From Acidobacteriaceae bacterium (GTDB taxonomy: Bacteria > Acidobacteriota > Terriglobia > Terriglobales > Acidobacteriaceae), in the NCBI GenBank assembly GCA_003132405.1, contig PKXQ01000109.1, forward strand, positions 1-64,000: a stretch of 64,000 nt of DNA. Direction: 5' to 3'. The notes beneath the pieces were generated by a model. The model searched no databases. It was not told the origin of the DNA and saw only the letters and a list, made by a program, of their open reading frames with translations. The translations under genes and the position numbers were made by a program. Numbering within the stretch: position 1 is the first letter of the stretch; every line of letters begins with the position of its first letter. Below, piece by piece: positions 17,828 through 25,535 of this stretch.

Positions 17828-19075
17828 CTATTTAACCCACTCCAGCCATGCCCATCCCACAATTAAAGTCATCGCCGTAATCGGTAGCCCAACTCGGAAA
17901 TATTCCCAGAACCCGATCTTCACTTCCGGCTTGGCGCTCTCGACCACAATGATGTTCGCCACGCTGCCCGTGATCGTCAGATTCCCCGCCAGCGTTGAAG
18001 CCATTGCCAGTACCAGCCACGCCGTATGCGGATTCGCAAAATTTGGTGCCAGCGACTTCAAGAGCATCACCGCTGGTACATTGCTCACTATATTGCTCAG
18101 CAACGACACGGCGACCGTGAAGACCCCCAGATTGTGGAGATTCCAATGTTCTGCGATTCCCAGAAACCGTCCTATGATTCCGGCATTTTGTGCCCCGCCC
18201 ACAATCAAGAAAAGCCCGACAAAGAACACCAGAAGACCCCAGTCCACTTCCTCGTACAGTTTTCGTGGCTCCAGCGTCCGGGTAATCAGCAATACCGCCG
18301 CGCCTAAAGCCGCCGCCATCGCTGGAGGCACACCTACAAAAAAAGCGATCACAACTGCGGTTACCACAATCGCGGGTTTCGTCAGCCGCGAAAGATCGAG
18401 CGGTGGCAAAGGAATCCTGTCCTTCACCAACCCTGTATGCTTCACCTTCCGCATGTGCACCCAGTGCAACACCATCCAATCTAGGAACAAACCCACCATC
18501 GCCACCGGAGCGAGATGTAGCAGGAAGTCACGATAAGAAATGCCGGAGAACGAGCCGATCAGCATGTTCTGCGGATTTCCTGTGATACTCGCCACACTGC
18601 CAATATTCGATGCGGTCGCCACTGCCAACAGATACGGCAATGACTCCAGCCGCAGCTTGCGCGTAATATTCAGCACGAACGGCACCATCACAAGGCAGAC
18701 AATATCGTTCACGAAAAACGCGGAAAGTACTCCCGAGGTGAAGACCACCGCAGGCAGGAGATGCGACGGATTCAGCCGCCGCAGCACCATCTCCGCAGTC
18801 CACTCGAAGAATCCCACCAGATGAAGATTGCCTACAATCAGCATCATCGAGAACAACAGCACCAACGTGGGAAAATCTATGAAACTCAGCGCGTCAGCAG
18901 GATGCACGATGCGGAGCGCAACCATGCCCACAGCGCCGATGATCGCCGCACCTGCGCGGTCAATTTTTAGTCCGGGGAATTTCCCCAGCGCAAAGACCAG
19001 ATAGCTCGCGAAAAAGATGGCGTAAGCGGCCAGAGTTTGAACGTCGAAGACTGTCGTCGGCGAGAGATGAACCAT
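17828..19075 (-). CDS. Anion permease of the ArsB/NhaD superfamily
   Basis: A 415-residue membrane protein with about 11 transmembrane segments. Typical of the ArsB/NhaD/CitM-like group are the two membrane-dipping repeats: SAFFVNDIVCLVMVPFVLN with NIGSVASITGNPQNMLIG in the first half, and SNIVSNVPAVMLLKSL with NLTITGSVANIIVVE in the second. Asn-Pro and Ser-Asn motifs in these loops bind the anion or couple to cations. The substrate is not evident (dicarboxylate, arsenite, Na+/H+ and sulfate relatives exist). No ars genes are nearby. Start ATG 19075. Confidence 0.8.
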   Translation of the reverse strand: MVHLSPTTVFDVQTLAAYAIFFASYLVFALGKFPGLKIDRAGAAIIGAVGMVALRIVHPADALSFIDFPTLVLLFSMMLIVGNLHLVGFFEWTAEMVLRRLNPSHLLPAVVFTSGVLSAFFVNDIVCLVMVPFVLNITRKLRLESLPYLLAVATASNIGSVASITGNPQNMLIGSFSGISYRDFLLHLAPVAMVGLFLDWMVLHWVHMRKVKHTGLVKDRIPLPPLDLSRLTKPAIVVTAVVIAFFVGVPPAMAAALGAAVLLITRTLEPRKLYEEVDWGLLVFFVGLFLIVGGAQNAGIIGRFLGIAEHWNLHNLGVFTVAVSLLSNIVSNVPAVMLLKSLAPNFANPHTAWLVLAMASTLAGNLTITGSVANIIVVESAKPEVKIGFWEYFRVGLPITAMTLIVGWAWLEWVK

Positions 19076-19268
19076 CTTGTTCGGAGCCGCTTGTGCAGGC
19101 GCAACTCATGGTAGCAAAAGGGATCGGCGACTTCAGCCTGAACAAAGATTCCCCTTGAGAACTCAACACCTTCGCAAGAAGACGCCTCGGCTGCGTAAAA
19201 GCCGATAATAGCTCCCCAGAATATCTACAGAATGTTCTGTATCGAACAGAGAACTAACCTCCAGTAAA

Positions 19269-19487
19269 ATGCCACCGGTGCCCTCGGAAACCGAATCTCG
19301 AATTGAAGGCCTTTGCGCTCGGATTCGAAGCCTTTGCAGTAAGGCGCACACACCGCAGGCTGAATCAGAGCTTAGAAGGCTCGCGAAGGAACTCCGCTTG
19401 GCCATTGAGCAGCATATGAAGATGGCGAAGAGTTCTCTGGGCGCGAAGAAGGCAGCCATTATCAAGCGCGATCAAGGCGAGAAGTAG
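19269..19487 (+). CDS. Small conserved-type hypothetical protein
   Basis: 72 residues, helical and charged: RIEGLCARIRSLCSKAHTP then ESELRRLAKELRLAIEQHM and a Lys-rich end (LGAKKAAIIKRDQGEK). It has the look of a small acidobacterial family I have met without known function. Two Cys in a C-x6-C arrangement. No strong RBS. It stands between the permease (divergent) and the zinc-ribbon ORF (convergent). Confidence 0.5.
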   Translation: MPPVPSETESRIEGLCARIRSLCSKAHTPQAESELRRLAKELRLAIEQHMKMAKSSLGAKKAAIIKRDQGEK

Positions 19488-19540
19488 CATCCAACTCCGC
19501 TTGCGCTACTCCGACAAGAATTCCTCTTGACCACTGGGCG

Positions 19541-19768
19541 TCAACGGTTCTTCGTCGTCGTGGTCTTGCGACTGCGACCCGTCTTGATTCTGGCTTCTCG
19601 CGTCCTGCCGTCCACGCCTCCCCTGTCCCAGAGAGTCGAGCGGCATTTCTTGGACGGGCAATTTGGCGGGTTCTCGGTCTCCGGTATCCACCTGTGCCCG
19701 CAGACGTCGCATACGGCGATCTGCATTCTCGTCCAGCCCATGTCGCCATTGTATCGCATTATGTCCAC
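19541..19768 (-). CDS. Small zinc-ribbon-like protein
   Basis: 75 residues with a rubredoxin/zinc-ribbon pattern (VCDVCGHRW and NCPSKKCRSTLW: CxxC...CxxxxC) followed by a basic tail (RSRKTTTTKNR). The first start is GTG 19768; an ATG at 19726 (MQIAVCDVCG) would remove 14 residues and sits just before the Cys motif. The 5' end overlaps the palindrome at 19758-19778. Function unknown; such proteins often bind metal or nucleic acid. Confidence 0.5.
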   Translation of the reverse strand: MDIMRYNGDMGWTRMQIAVCDVCGHRWIPETENPPNCPSKKCRSTLWDRGGVDGRTREARIKTGRSRKTTTTKNR

Positions 19769-19778
19769 AGGACATAAT
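19758..19778. promoter_or_regulatory. Perfect 21-bp palindrome (operator candidate 1)
   Basis: ATTATGTCC, a 3-nt spacer, then GGACATAAT: nine perfectly paired bases on each side. It covers the start of the zinc-ribbon ORF and shares its ATGTCC-N3-GGACA core with a second palindrome centred 52 bp away. Confidence 0.65.
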
Positions 19779-19806
19779 ACCTCTGACTCTTTGGTTGAAA
19801 AGCTTC

Positions 19807-19833
19807 TATAATATGTCCAGTGGACAGATTATA
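19807..19833. promoter_or_regulatory. 27-bp palindrome (operator candidate 2)
   Basis: TATAATATGTCC, AGT, then GGACAGATTATA: 12-bp arms with one mismatch. It contains a TATAAT box and an ATG (19813) that opens a 52-codon ORF (MSSGQIIGTV...) of unknown reality. A further half site GTGGAC follows at about 19840. Confidence 0.6.
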
Positions 19834-19973
19834 GGAACAGTGGACGAGCGGCGCGGTTTTTTAATCGGCATAATACCCAATGCGAAATATCTTCCTCCGG
19901 ACGCCCAATTCACCCAATGGGCGGCGTGTTACAAACTCGGAGCGAGCCCTCACCACATTGCCCTGCGCTAACC

Positions 19974-21068
19974 CTACTGCTTGTGGAAGGCGTCGAGCGC
20001 AGCGCCCAGCCTTTCCAGTCCACCGCGAACCGTTTCAGTCTTTCCGCAGAAGCCTATGCGGAAGTGTTGCGGCTGCTCGAAAAATTCTCCTGGCACGACG
20101 CTGGTTTCAAACTGCTCGCGCAGCATGGTGACAAATTTGTCGGCGTGGCCTGCGCGGAGCCGCGGAAACACAGTTGTCCCAAAGCGGCTGGGCTCGCAAT
20201 CGAGCGTCGGATGTGCAGACAGGAATTCGTTTACTAGCGCACGATTCGTGGTCAGCAAATCGCGAGCGCGATCGCGAACCCGATCAAAATTGTCGAGCGC
20301 GATTACTCCGAGAAGTTCGGCTGGATGGACGGGGCTTCCGTAGGTGAAGTCAACGATCTGCCACATGCGTTGCACCAGTTCCGGCTGCGCCAGGATCCAT
20401 CCGCAGCGGATGCCGCTCAGGCCGTAAGCTTTCGTGAGGCTGCTGGTGATGACAAAGTTCGATCCCAGGTGGAACGCCGAGCGCCACGGCTCGTCGAAGA
20501 GCGTCTCGAGATAAACTTCGTCGACCAGTACGCGGGCGCCCACCTTCGCCGCCATCTCCCCTACCTGCCGCATCGTGCTTTCGTCGGTCAAGGCGCTGCT
20601 CGGGTTGTGAAGATTGCAGAGAACCACGAGACGAGTTTGACGAGTGAGATTGCGTTCCAGTTCACCGAGGCCTAGACGGAATCCCTTGTCGGCCCGCCGT
20701 TCAAAGCGGCGCACATTCACTCCGATGTGTTCGAGGACCGTGAGCAGCGGGTCGTAGGTGGGCTTCTCCACCAGCACTTCGTCGCCGCGGTGTACGAGCG
20801 CCGTCAGCGCTATGAAGTTTGCCATCGAGGTCCCGAACGTATAGACGAGGCAATCTTCTGGCACTTCTGCCTTCGCGGCTAAGCGCTCTATCAGTGGCTT
20901 ATAGCCGTAGGGGCCCGTTCCGCCAATCTCGAGGTCTTGGATGCGGACCGGAAGTTCGGACAGCGGATAGTCCAACACCCCGCTGGCCGCCAGGTTGAAG
21001 GGCGCGTTCGAGTGCAATTTGGCCCAGGCTAGGTAGTGTGAAACTGCTTCTGTCTGCAAAATATTCAT
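19974..21068 (-). CDS. PLP-dependent aminotransferase, class I/II
   Basis: A 364-residue fold-type I aminotransferase. The PLP contacts are visible: FGTSMANF (phosphate-binding turn), NLHNPSS (N155, P156), LVDEVYLE (D183, Y186) and the Schiff-base Lys in SSLTKAYGLSGIRCGW (K213). The C-terminus has the substrate Arg in FRIGFCG. The short N-terminus and the SxYGYxPL segment resemble the capreomycidine-synthase/MalY-like group more than AspC. The substrate is unknown. The gene lies 30 nt downstream of an amino-acid permease on the same strand, so the two may act on the same amino acid. Confidence 0.82.
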   Translation of the reverse strand: MNILQTEAVSHYLAWAKLHSNAPFNLAASGVLDYPLSELPVRIQDLEIGGTGPYGYKPLIERLAAKAEVPEDCLVYTFGTSMANFIALTALVHRGDEVLVEKPTYDPLLTVLEHIGVNVRRFERRADKGFRLGLGELERNLTRQTRLVVLCNLHNPSSALTDESTMRQVGEMAAKVGARVLVDEVYLETLFDEPWRSAFHLGSNFVITSSLTKAYGLSGIRCGWILAQPELVQRMWQIVDFTYGSPVHPAELLGVIALDNFDRVRDRARDLLTTNRALVNEFLSAHPTLDCEPSRFGTTVFPRLRAGHADKFVTMLREQFETSVVPGEFFEQPQHFRIGFCGKTETVRGGLERLGAALDAFHKQ

Positions 21069-21098
21069 TATTTTTTTCTCGATACCGCAAAATCAGGT

Positions 21099-22475
21099 CT
21101 ACACATCGCGATTGACGCCGACCGATCGCGACGATGCTCGCCGGCTCCAGAACCAATACACGGGAACGCCCGCCAGCAGCAACGCGTAGCCGACGAGGCT
21201 GTTGCGCGGATAGCGGTAGATGGTATTTGCCACCACCCACCAGCATATCGCGACAAAAATTGCCGTGCTGACTGGATGGCCGGGCATGCGATAGCCGGCG
21301 CCACTTTTCATTTCACCGCGCGCGGCACGGCGGCGGAAGACGAATATCGTCGTTGCCGTCAAACCGAAAAATAGAAAATCCATGGCGATGACGTAATTGA
21401 GAATCTGTTCGTAGCGGCCTGAGAGTGCGATCACGATCGTCCAAACACTCTGCAACACGATGGCGACCACGGGGACGCGAGTGCGCGGATCGAGCCAGGC
21501 CACCGCCCCGAAGAATAGCCCGTCATCGGCCATGGCAAAGTAGACGCGAGGCGCGGTCAATATCGACTGACTGAGGAATCCGAGGGTTGAGATAGCAATG
21601 GCCGCCGCAATGAACGTTGCGCCGCGCTGGCCTAATGCCAGGCGCATTACGGAGGTCGCAGGAGTGCTTGTGACGGCCAGCATTTGCGGACCGAGAGCGC
21701 GCAGGCATACCCAATTCACGGAGATGTAGAGGACCACTACGCCGAGCACCCCGAGCAGTAGTCCTCGGGGCAGATTCTTTCTTGGCTCTCTCACCTCGGC
21801 GGCGAGAAAGTTTGCAGTCTGCCATCCACCGTAAGAAAAGAGCACTGGCACCATGGCAGCGCCGAAGGATGTCAGCGATGAGTGCCGCTCTGACGCAGTG
21901 GTAATCGTCACGTGCTTGCCGGCAAATGCCGCTCCCGCGATCACCAGCGCGGCGATGGCGAGAATTTTCATCACCATGAGTGCGCTCTGCGTTCGTCCGC
22001 CGGTTTTCACGCCCAGACAATTGACGAGTGTGAGGATAGCGAGAGCAGTCGTGGCGACGATCCAGTCAGGAGTGTGCAGGCCGGTGAGTTCGAGGAAATA
22101 GCGCGCGAAAGTAATGGAGACGGCCGCCATGCCTCCTGTCTGGATCACGAGCAGTAAGACCCATCCGTATAGGAACGCGACGGCTGGATGATAGGCCTCG
22201 CGGAGATATGCATATTGGCCTCCGACTTCGGGAAGCGTGGCCGCCAGTTCAGCCCAAACAAATGCGCCGCCTAAGCCGATGATGCCGCCGAAAATCCAGG
22301 CTCCTAAAATGAGTGCAGGAGTGTGCACCTGCTGGGCGACAACATAAGGATTCATGAAAATGCCCGAGCCGACGATGCCGCCCATGACCAGCATCGTGAC
22401 ATCGAAGAGGCCAAGTTGGCGCGCCAGGCTTGGCTTTGCGGAGGAATCGCGATTCACGGCCGGGAGGTCAATCAC
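21099..22475 (-). CDS. APC-family amino acid permease (LAT-like)
   Basis: A 458-residue, 12-TM permease. The N-terminal helix carries the GIVGSGIFMNP substrate-site motif of APC/LAT transporters, followed by GGAFVWAELAATLPEVGGQYAYLREAYHP and the FSYGGWQTANFLAAEVREPRKNLPR region of helix 6. The C-terminal helices end in WFWSRRASSR. It probably exchanges or imports neutral amino acids. It is followed, 30 nt on, by an aminotransferase gene, suggesting a two-gene amino-acid uptake and transamination operon. Confidence 0.85.
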   Translation of the reverse strand: MIDLPAVNRDSSAKPSLARQLGLFDVTMLVMGGIVGSGIFMNPYVVAQQVHTPALILGAWIFGGIIGLGGAFVWAELAATLPEVGGQYAYLREAYHPAVAFLYGWVLLLVIQTGGMAAVSITFARYFLELTGLHTPDWIVATTALAILTLVNCLGVKTGGRTQSALMVMKILAIAALVIAGAAFAGKHVTITTASERHSSLTSFGAAMVPVLFSYGGWQTANFLAAEVREPRKNLPRGLLLGVLGVVVLYISVNWVCLRALGPQMLAVTSTPATSVMRLALGQRGATFIAAAIAISTLGFLSQSILTAPRVYFAMADDGLFFGAVAWLDPRTRVPVVAIVLQSVWTIVIALSGRYEQILNYVIAMDFLFFGLTATTIFVFRRRAARGEMKSGAGYRMPGHPVSTAIFVAICWWVVANTIYRYPRNSLVGYALLLAGVPVYWFWSRRASSRSVGVNRDV

Positions 22476-22913
22476 GGTGTCTGCTTGCCTAGGATTTCCG
22501 TCTTGATCTCCATCCTGGTGGGATGCGCCGGGCCTTATGATTTGTCCGGAACAATTCTACCGCGCCGCGCGAACCTCGTACTACACTCGTTCTGAACCTA
22601 AAAGGTCTGATGCGGCCGAGATGCAAACCACTTCCGCGGCCTTGATCCGTAACGCCAACTGAGCGCTGGCCTTAATCGCTTTCGGAGGTCTTCCAACTGA
22701 TCGCGATAGAGTCACGATCTACGGTGACATCGGTCACTGCGGTCATTCTCCCCAACGTTGAAACTCTAAACAGTCAGCCGCTGGAGTTGCTGAGCTTTGT
22801 TACATTCCGTTTAGTGGAAGGCTCACTGGTGGTTACTTTCGCAATATCGAACCGCGAATCGAACTGCCGATTTCATCAGGCTGCCCAATTTCGCAAGGAG
22901 AAGAAGTTAAATC
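22476..22913. other. Divergent intergenic region, no gene seen
   Basis: 438 nt between the permease (minus) and the cytochrome gene (plus). I see no convincing ORF, RNA gene or long repeat. It should hold the promoters of both transcription units. The cytochrome gene has a good RBS (AAGGAGAAGAAG). A search by eye for a sigma-54 GG-N10-GC element with correct spacing was unsuccessful. Confidence 0.5.
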
Positions 22914-23228
22914 ATGAAAACGACGAAGCTAGTGACGTTGGTAATGACAATTGCGATGACCTTATTCATTCTGATTCCTAATCTGTCATGGGCCGAGGAT
23001 GGAGCCACTCTTTACAAGGCGAAATGTGCCGCCTGCCACGGAGCAGACGCTGCAGGCAAGCCTGCCGCGAAAATTCCGAGCTTGATTTCGGACGAGGCAA
23101 AGAAGCAGTCAGATGCCGATCTTACCAAAGGCATTGCTGAGACGGCGAAGCACCCGGGTGCAGTGAAGAGTCTGACGGGCGACGACACGAAAGCGATCGT
23201 GACTTACATTCGCAGCCTGCAAAAGTAG
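22914..23228 (+). CDS. Small exported c-type cytochrome
   Basis: A 104-residue class I cytochrome c with a signal peptide (residues 1-27, ending SWAED) and one haem motif CAACH (C38, C41, H42) in a standard KCAACHGADAAGKP context. The C-terminal helix DDTKAIVTYIRSLQK is typical. The mature protein contains no Met at all; the position of the usual axial Met (KMP) is taken by KHP (H80). Bis-His or five-coordinate haem is therefore expected. It is the first gene of a redox cluster (ferredoxin, NrfD-like protein, haem kinase) and probably a periplasmic electron carrier. Confidence 0.88.
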   Translation: MKTTKLVTLVMTIAMTLFILIPNLSWAEDGATLYKAKCAACHGADAAGKPAAKIPSLISDEAKKQSDADLTKGIAETAKHPGAVKSLTGDDTKAIVTYIRSLQK

Positions 23229-23580
23229 TAATTCGTGCTGGAGTTTGTAGTAACCGTGACTGTTCTTTATTGCTATTCGTCGCTGTCACGAATGGCCGGT
23301 ACAGCGACGGAGGGAAGAGTTGGTTGACTATGGAGGTCTTTGACTCAATTCGGCAGTTGTCGGGTCCGGGTGAACGTATGTCCGGACCAGGCCTCCTTCT
23401 TATAGCCACTCTTTATGTAGTCAATTGTCTTATAGTCAGTATTTTTATAGTCAGTCTGTCTAGTCAGTCCCAGCGGCTGTTCTGTACGCGTTCCGAGTCT
23501 GTTTTCTGCCAGCGCAGTCTTACTTCATACATTTCGACAGGAACGGATGTCTCACTTGGGAGCGGCGAGGAGTAATTCCT
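23229..23580. other. 352-nt gap with TAGTCAGT direct repeats
   Basis: No gene is supported. Around 23410-23470 the word TAGTCA(G/A)T occurs four times in an AT-rich stretch (after TATG, TTA, TTTTA and GTC). Spacing is irregular (13-20 nt). It may be a regulator-binding array or promoter for the ferredoxin-NrfD operon. A GAGGAG site precedes the next start codon. Confidence 0.4.
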
Positions 23581-24351
23581 ATGAGTAAAGCCTTACTATA
23601 TGACGCGACTATGTGCATTGGCTGCAAACAGTGCGAAGCCGCCTGCGCACAGCAAAACAATCTGCCCTATGACGACACGGTGGCTGCCGAGACCGTGCAG
23701 TCGGCACATAAATATACGGTCGTCAAGACCATGGACGACAAATTCATGCGCCGCCTGTGCATGCACTGCGAGAAACCCGCCTGCGCTTCGGCTTGTCCGG
23801 TAGGCGCTTTCCATAAAACCGCAGCCGGTCCAGTTGTTTACGACGTGTGGAAGTGTATCGGCTGCCGCTACTGCATGGTGGCCTGCGCGTTCAACCAGCC
23901 CAAGTATGAATGGCAGTCGCTGAATCCGCGGGTGCGCAAGTGCATTATGTGTCCAGATCGTATCGCGGCCGGCAAGCAGACCGCCTGCGCCGAGATCTGC
24001 CCGACCGGGGCCACTAAGTTCGGAGAGCGCGATGACCTTATTCGAGAGGCCAAGGATCGCATCCGCAAGGACCCCAAATACATCGATCGCATTTATGGCT
24101 TGAACGAAGTCGGCGGAACTTCTGTCCTTATCATTTCTGACGAGAACCCCGAGCAATACGGCTATCCTGCTTCCGCCAAGATCGGCGACACTCCGATTCC
24201 GGAATATACGGGGCGAGTGATGGATCGAATTCCAGACTTTGTCCCCGTGTGGACGTTGGTACTGGGCGGCATTTACTGGGTTTCGCATCGTCGCGATGAA
24301 GTAGCCGCTGCTGAAGCGGAAGAAGAAAAGCAGATCGAGGGTGGGAAATGA
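23581..24351 (+). CDS. Four-cluster [4Fe-4S] ferredoxin subunit (DmsB/HybA-like) with C-terminal anchor
   Basis: A 256-residue protein with four [4Fe-4S] motifs in the DmsB/NrfC order: CIGCKQCEAAC (C12-C22), CMHCEKPACASACP, CIGCRYCMVAC and CIMCPDRIAAGKQTACAEICP. It has no Tat or Sec signal, unlike HybA, so the clusters should lie on the cytoplasmic side. A single hydrophobic segment (FVPVWTLVLGGIYWV) near the C-terminus can anchor it to the membrane. Its stop overlaps the start of the NrfD/HybB-like gene. It probably passes electrons between a soluble partner and the quinone-reactive membrane subunit. Confidence 0.88.
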   Translation: MSKALLYDATMCIGCKQCEAACAQQNNLPYDDTVAAETVQSAHKYTVVKTMDDKFMRRLCMHCEKPACASACPVGAFHKTAAGPVVYDVWKCIGCRYCMVACAFNQPKYEWQSLNPRVRKCIMCPDRIAAGKQTACAEICPTGATKFGERDDLIREAKDRIRKDPKYIDRIYGLNEVGGTSVLIISDENPEQYGYPASAKIGDTPIPEYTGRVMDRIPDFVPVWTLVLGGIYWVSHRRDEVAAAEAEEEKQIEGGK

Positions 24352-25535
24352 AAATCAAACTGACTTTTTGGAGAGTTGTATTCATCGTAGTTATGGTGTT
24401 GGGCCTCTACTCTTCCTATATCCGCTATTTCCGCGGCCTGGGCGCGGTTTCAAACATGACAGACCAGTTCCCCTGGGGCCTATGGATTGGCTTCGATTGT
24501 TTGTGCGGCGTCATGCTGGCGGCCGGCGGCTTCATCATGGTCGGCGCTGTCTATTTATTTAATGTCGAGCGCTTGCACAGCGTGGTGCGGCCCGCGGTGT
24601 TGACCGCATTCTTGGGCTACGTGCTCTTCATCGTTGGCCTGCTCTTCGATCTCGGCCGCCCCTGGTATATCTGGCATCAGCTCATCTACATGAACCCGCA
24701 CTCAGTTATGTTCGAGGTGGGCATGTGTGTGATGACCTACACCACGGTGTTATTGTTCGAATTCCTTCCCAATGTATTCGAAGCGGTCAATTGGAAGGCT
24801 CCCATCAAGTGGATTAACAAGATCTATCCGGTGCTGATCGTGTTGGGCATCCTGCTTTCAACGCTGCACCAGAGTTCCCTTGGATCGCTCTATCTGATCA
24901 TGCCAAGCAAGCTGCATCCCTTCTGGTACACGCCGGCGCTGCCGTTCTTCTTCTTCGGGTCGGCGGTTGCGGTCGGTTTGGCGATGACGATTTTCGAGTC
25001 CACCCAGAGCGCAAGAGTATTCGGTCGTCAGCTTGAGCTTCCGGTGTTGGTGACTCTTGGCGGTGCGTTGCTGGTCGCTCTCTGGGTCAACTTGCTTCTC
25101 CGCTTCGAAGACTATTTTCATCGCGGCCTGCTTCGCGAAATCTTCAAACCGAGCTATGAAGCGTACTTTCTCTGGCTCGAACTTGTGCTGACCTTTGTGC
25201 TTCCCATCGCCATACTGAGCTTCAAGAAGGCCAGGCTGTCGCCACAGTGGTTATATCTGGCGTCGATCTTTACGGTGCTGGGATTCATCACTAACCGGCT
25301 CAATATCGCGCTCATCGGCTTTGAGACTTACGTTGGACATCACTACGTGCCGAAGTGGACGGAATTCTCGATCACGCTGATGATCATCGCGATGGGCTTC
25401 GCGTTGTTCGCGGTGGCAGTGAGATACTTGCCGATTTTCCCACAGGAGGAACACGGAGTGAAGCCACGGCTTCGCAGCGAACCCGCGACCAGTCCAATGG
25501 TTTCTACGCCCGTGTTAGGCCATGCAGGAGACTGA
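24348..25535 (+). CDS. NrfD/HybB-like quinone-interacting membrane protein
   Basis: A 395-residue integral membrane protein with nine or ten membrane segments of the HybB branch of the NrfD family (FPWGLWIGFDCLCGVMLAAGG, LFDLGRPWYIWHQLIYMNPHSVMFEVGMC, LSTLHQSSLGSLYLI, FITNRLNIALIGFE). Such proteins hold the quinone site of Hyb-type hydrogenases and related complexes. No catalytic subunit is encoded beside it. It overlaps the ferredoxin gene by 4 nt and the histidine kinase gene by 14 nt, so the three are one operon. Confidence 0.88.
   Translation: MKIKLTFWRVVFIVVMVLGLYSSYIRYFRGLGAVSNMTDQFPWGLWIGFDCLCGVMLAAGGFIMVGAVYLFNVERLHSVVRPAVLTAFLGYVLFIVGLLFDLGRPWYIWHQLIYMNPHSVMFEVGMCVMTYTTVLLFEFLPNVFEAVNWKAPIKWINKIYPVLIVLGILLSTLHQSSLGSLYLIMPSKLHPFWYTPALPFFFFGSAVAVGLAMTIFESTQSARVFGRQLELPVLVTLGGALLVALWVNLLLRFEDYFHRGLLREIFKPSYEAYFLWLELVLTFVLPIAILSFKKARLSPQWLYLASIFTVLGFITNRLNIALIGFETYVGHHYVPKWTEFSITLMIIAMGFALFAVAVRYLPIFPQEEHGVKPRLRSEPATSPMVSTPVLGHAGD

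Noticed and set aside
19813-19971. 52-codon ORF starting inside the second palindrome
   Set aside because: No homology and the start lies in an operator-like palindrome; kept only as a note, not annotated as a gene.
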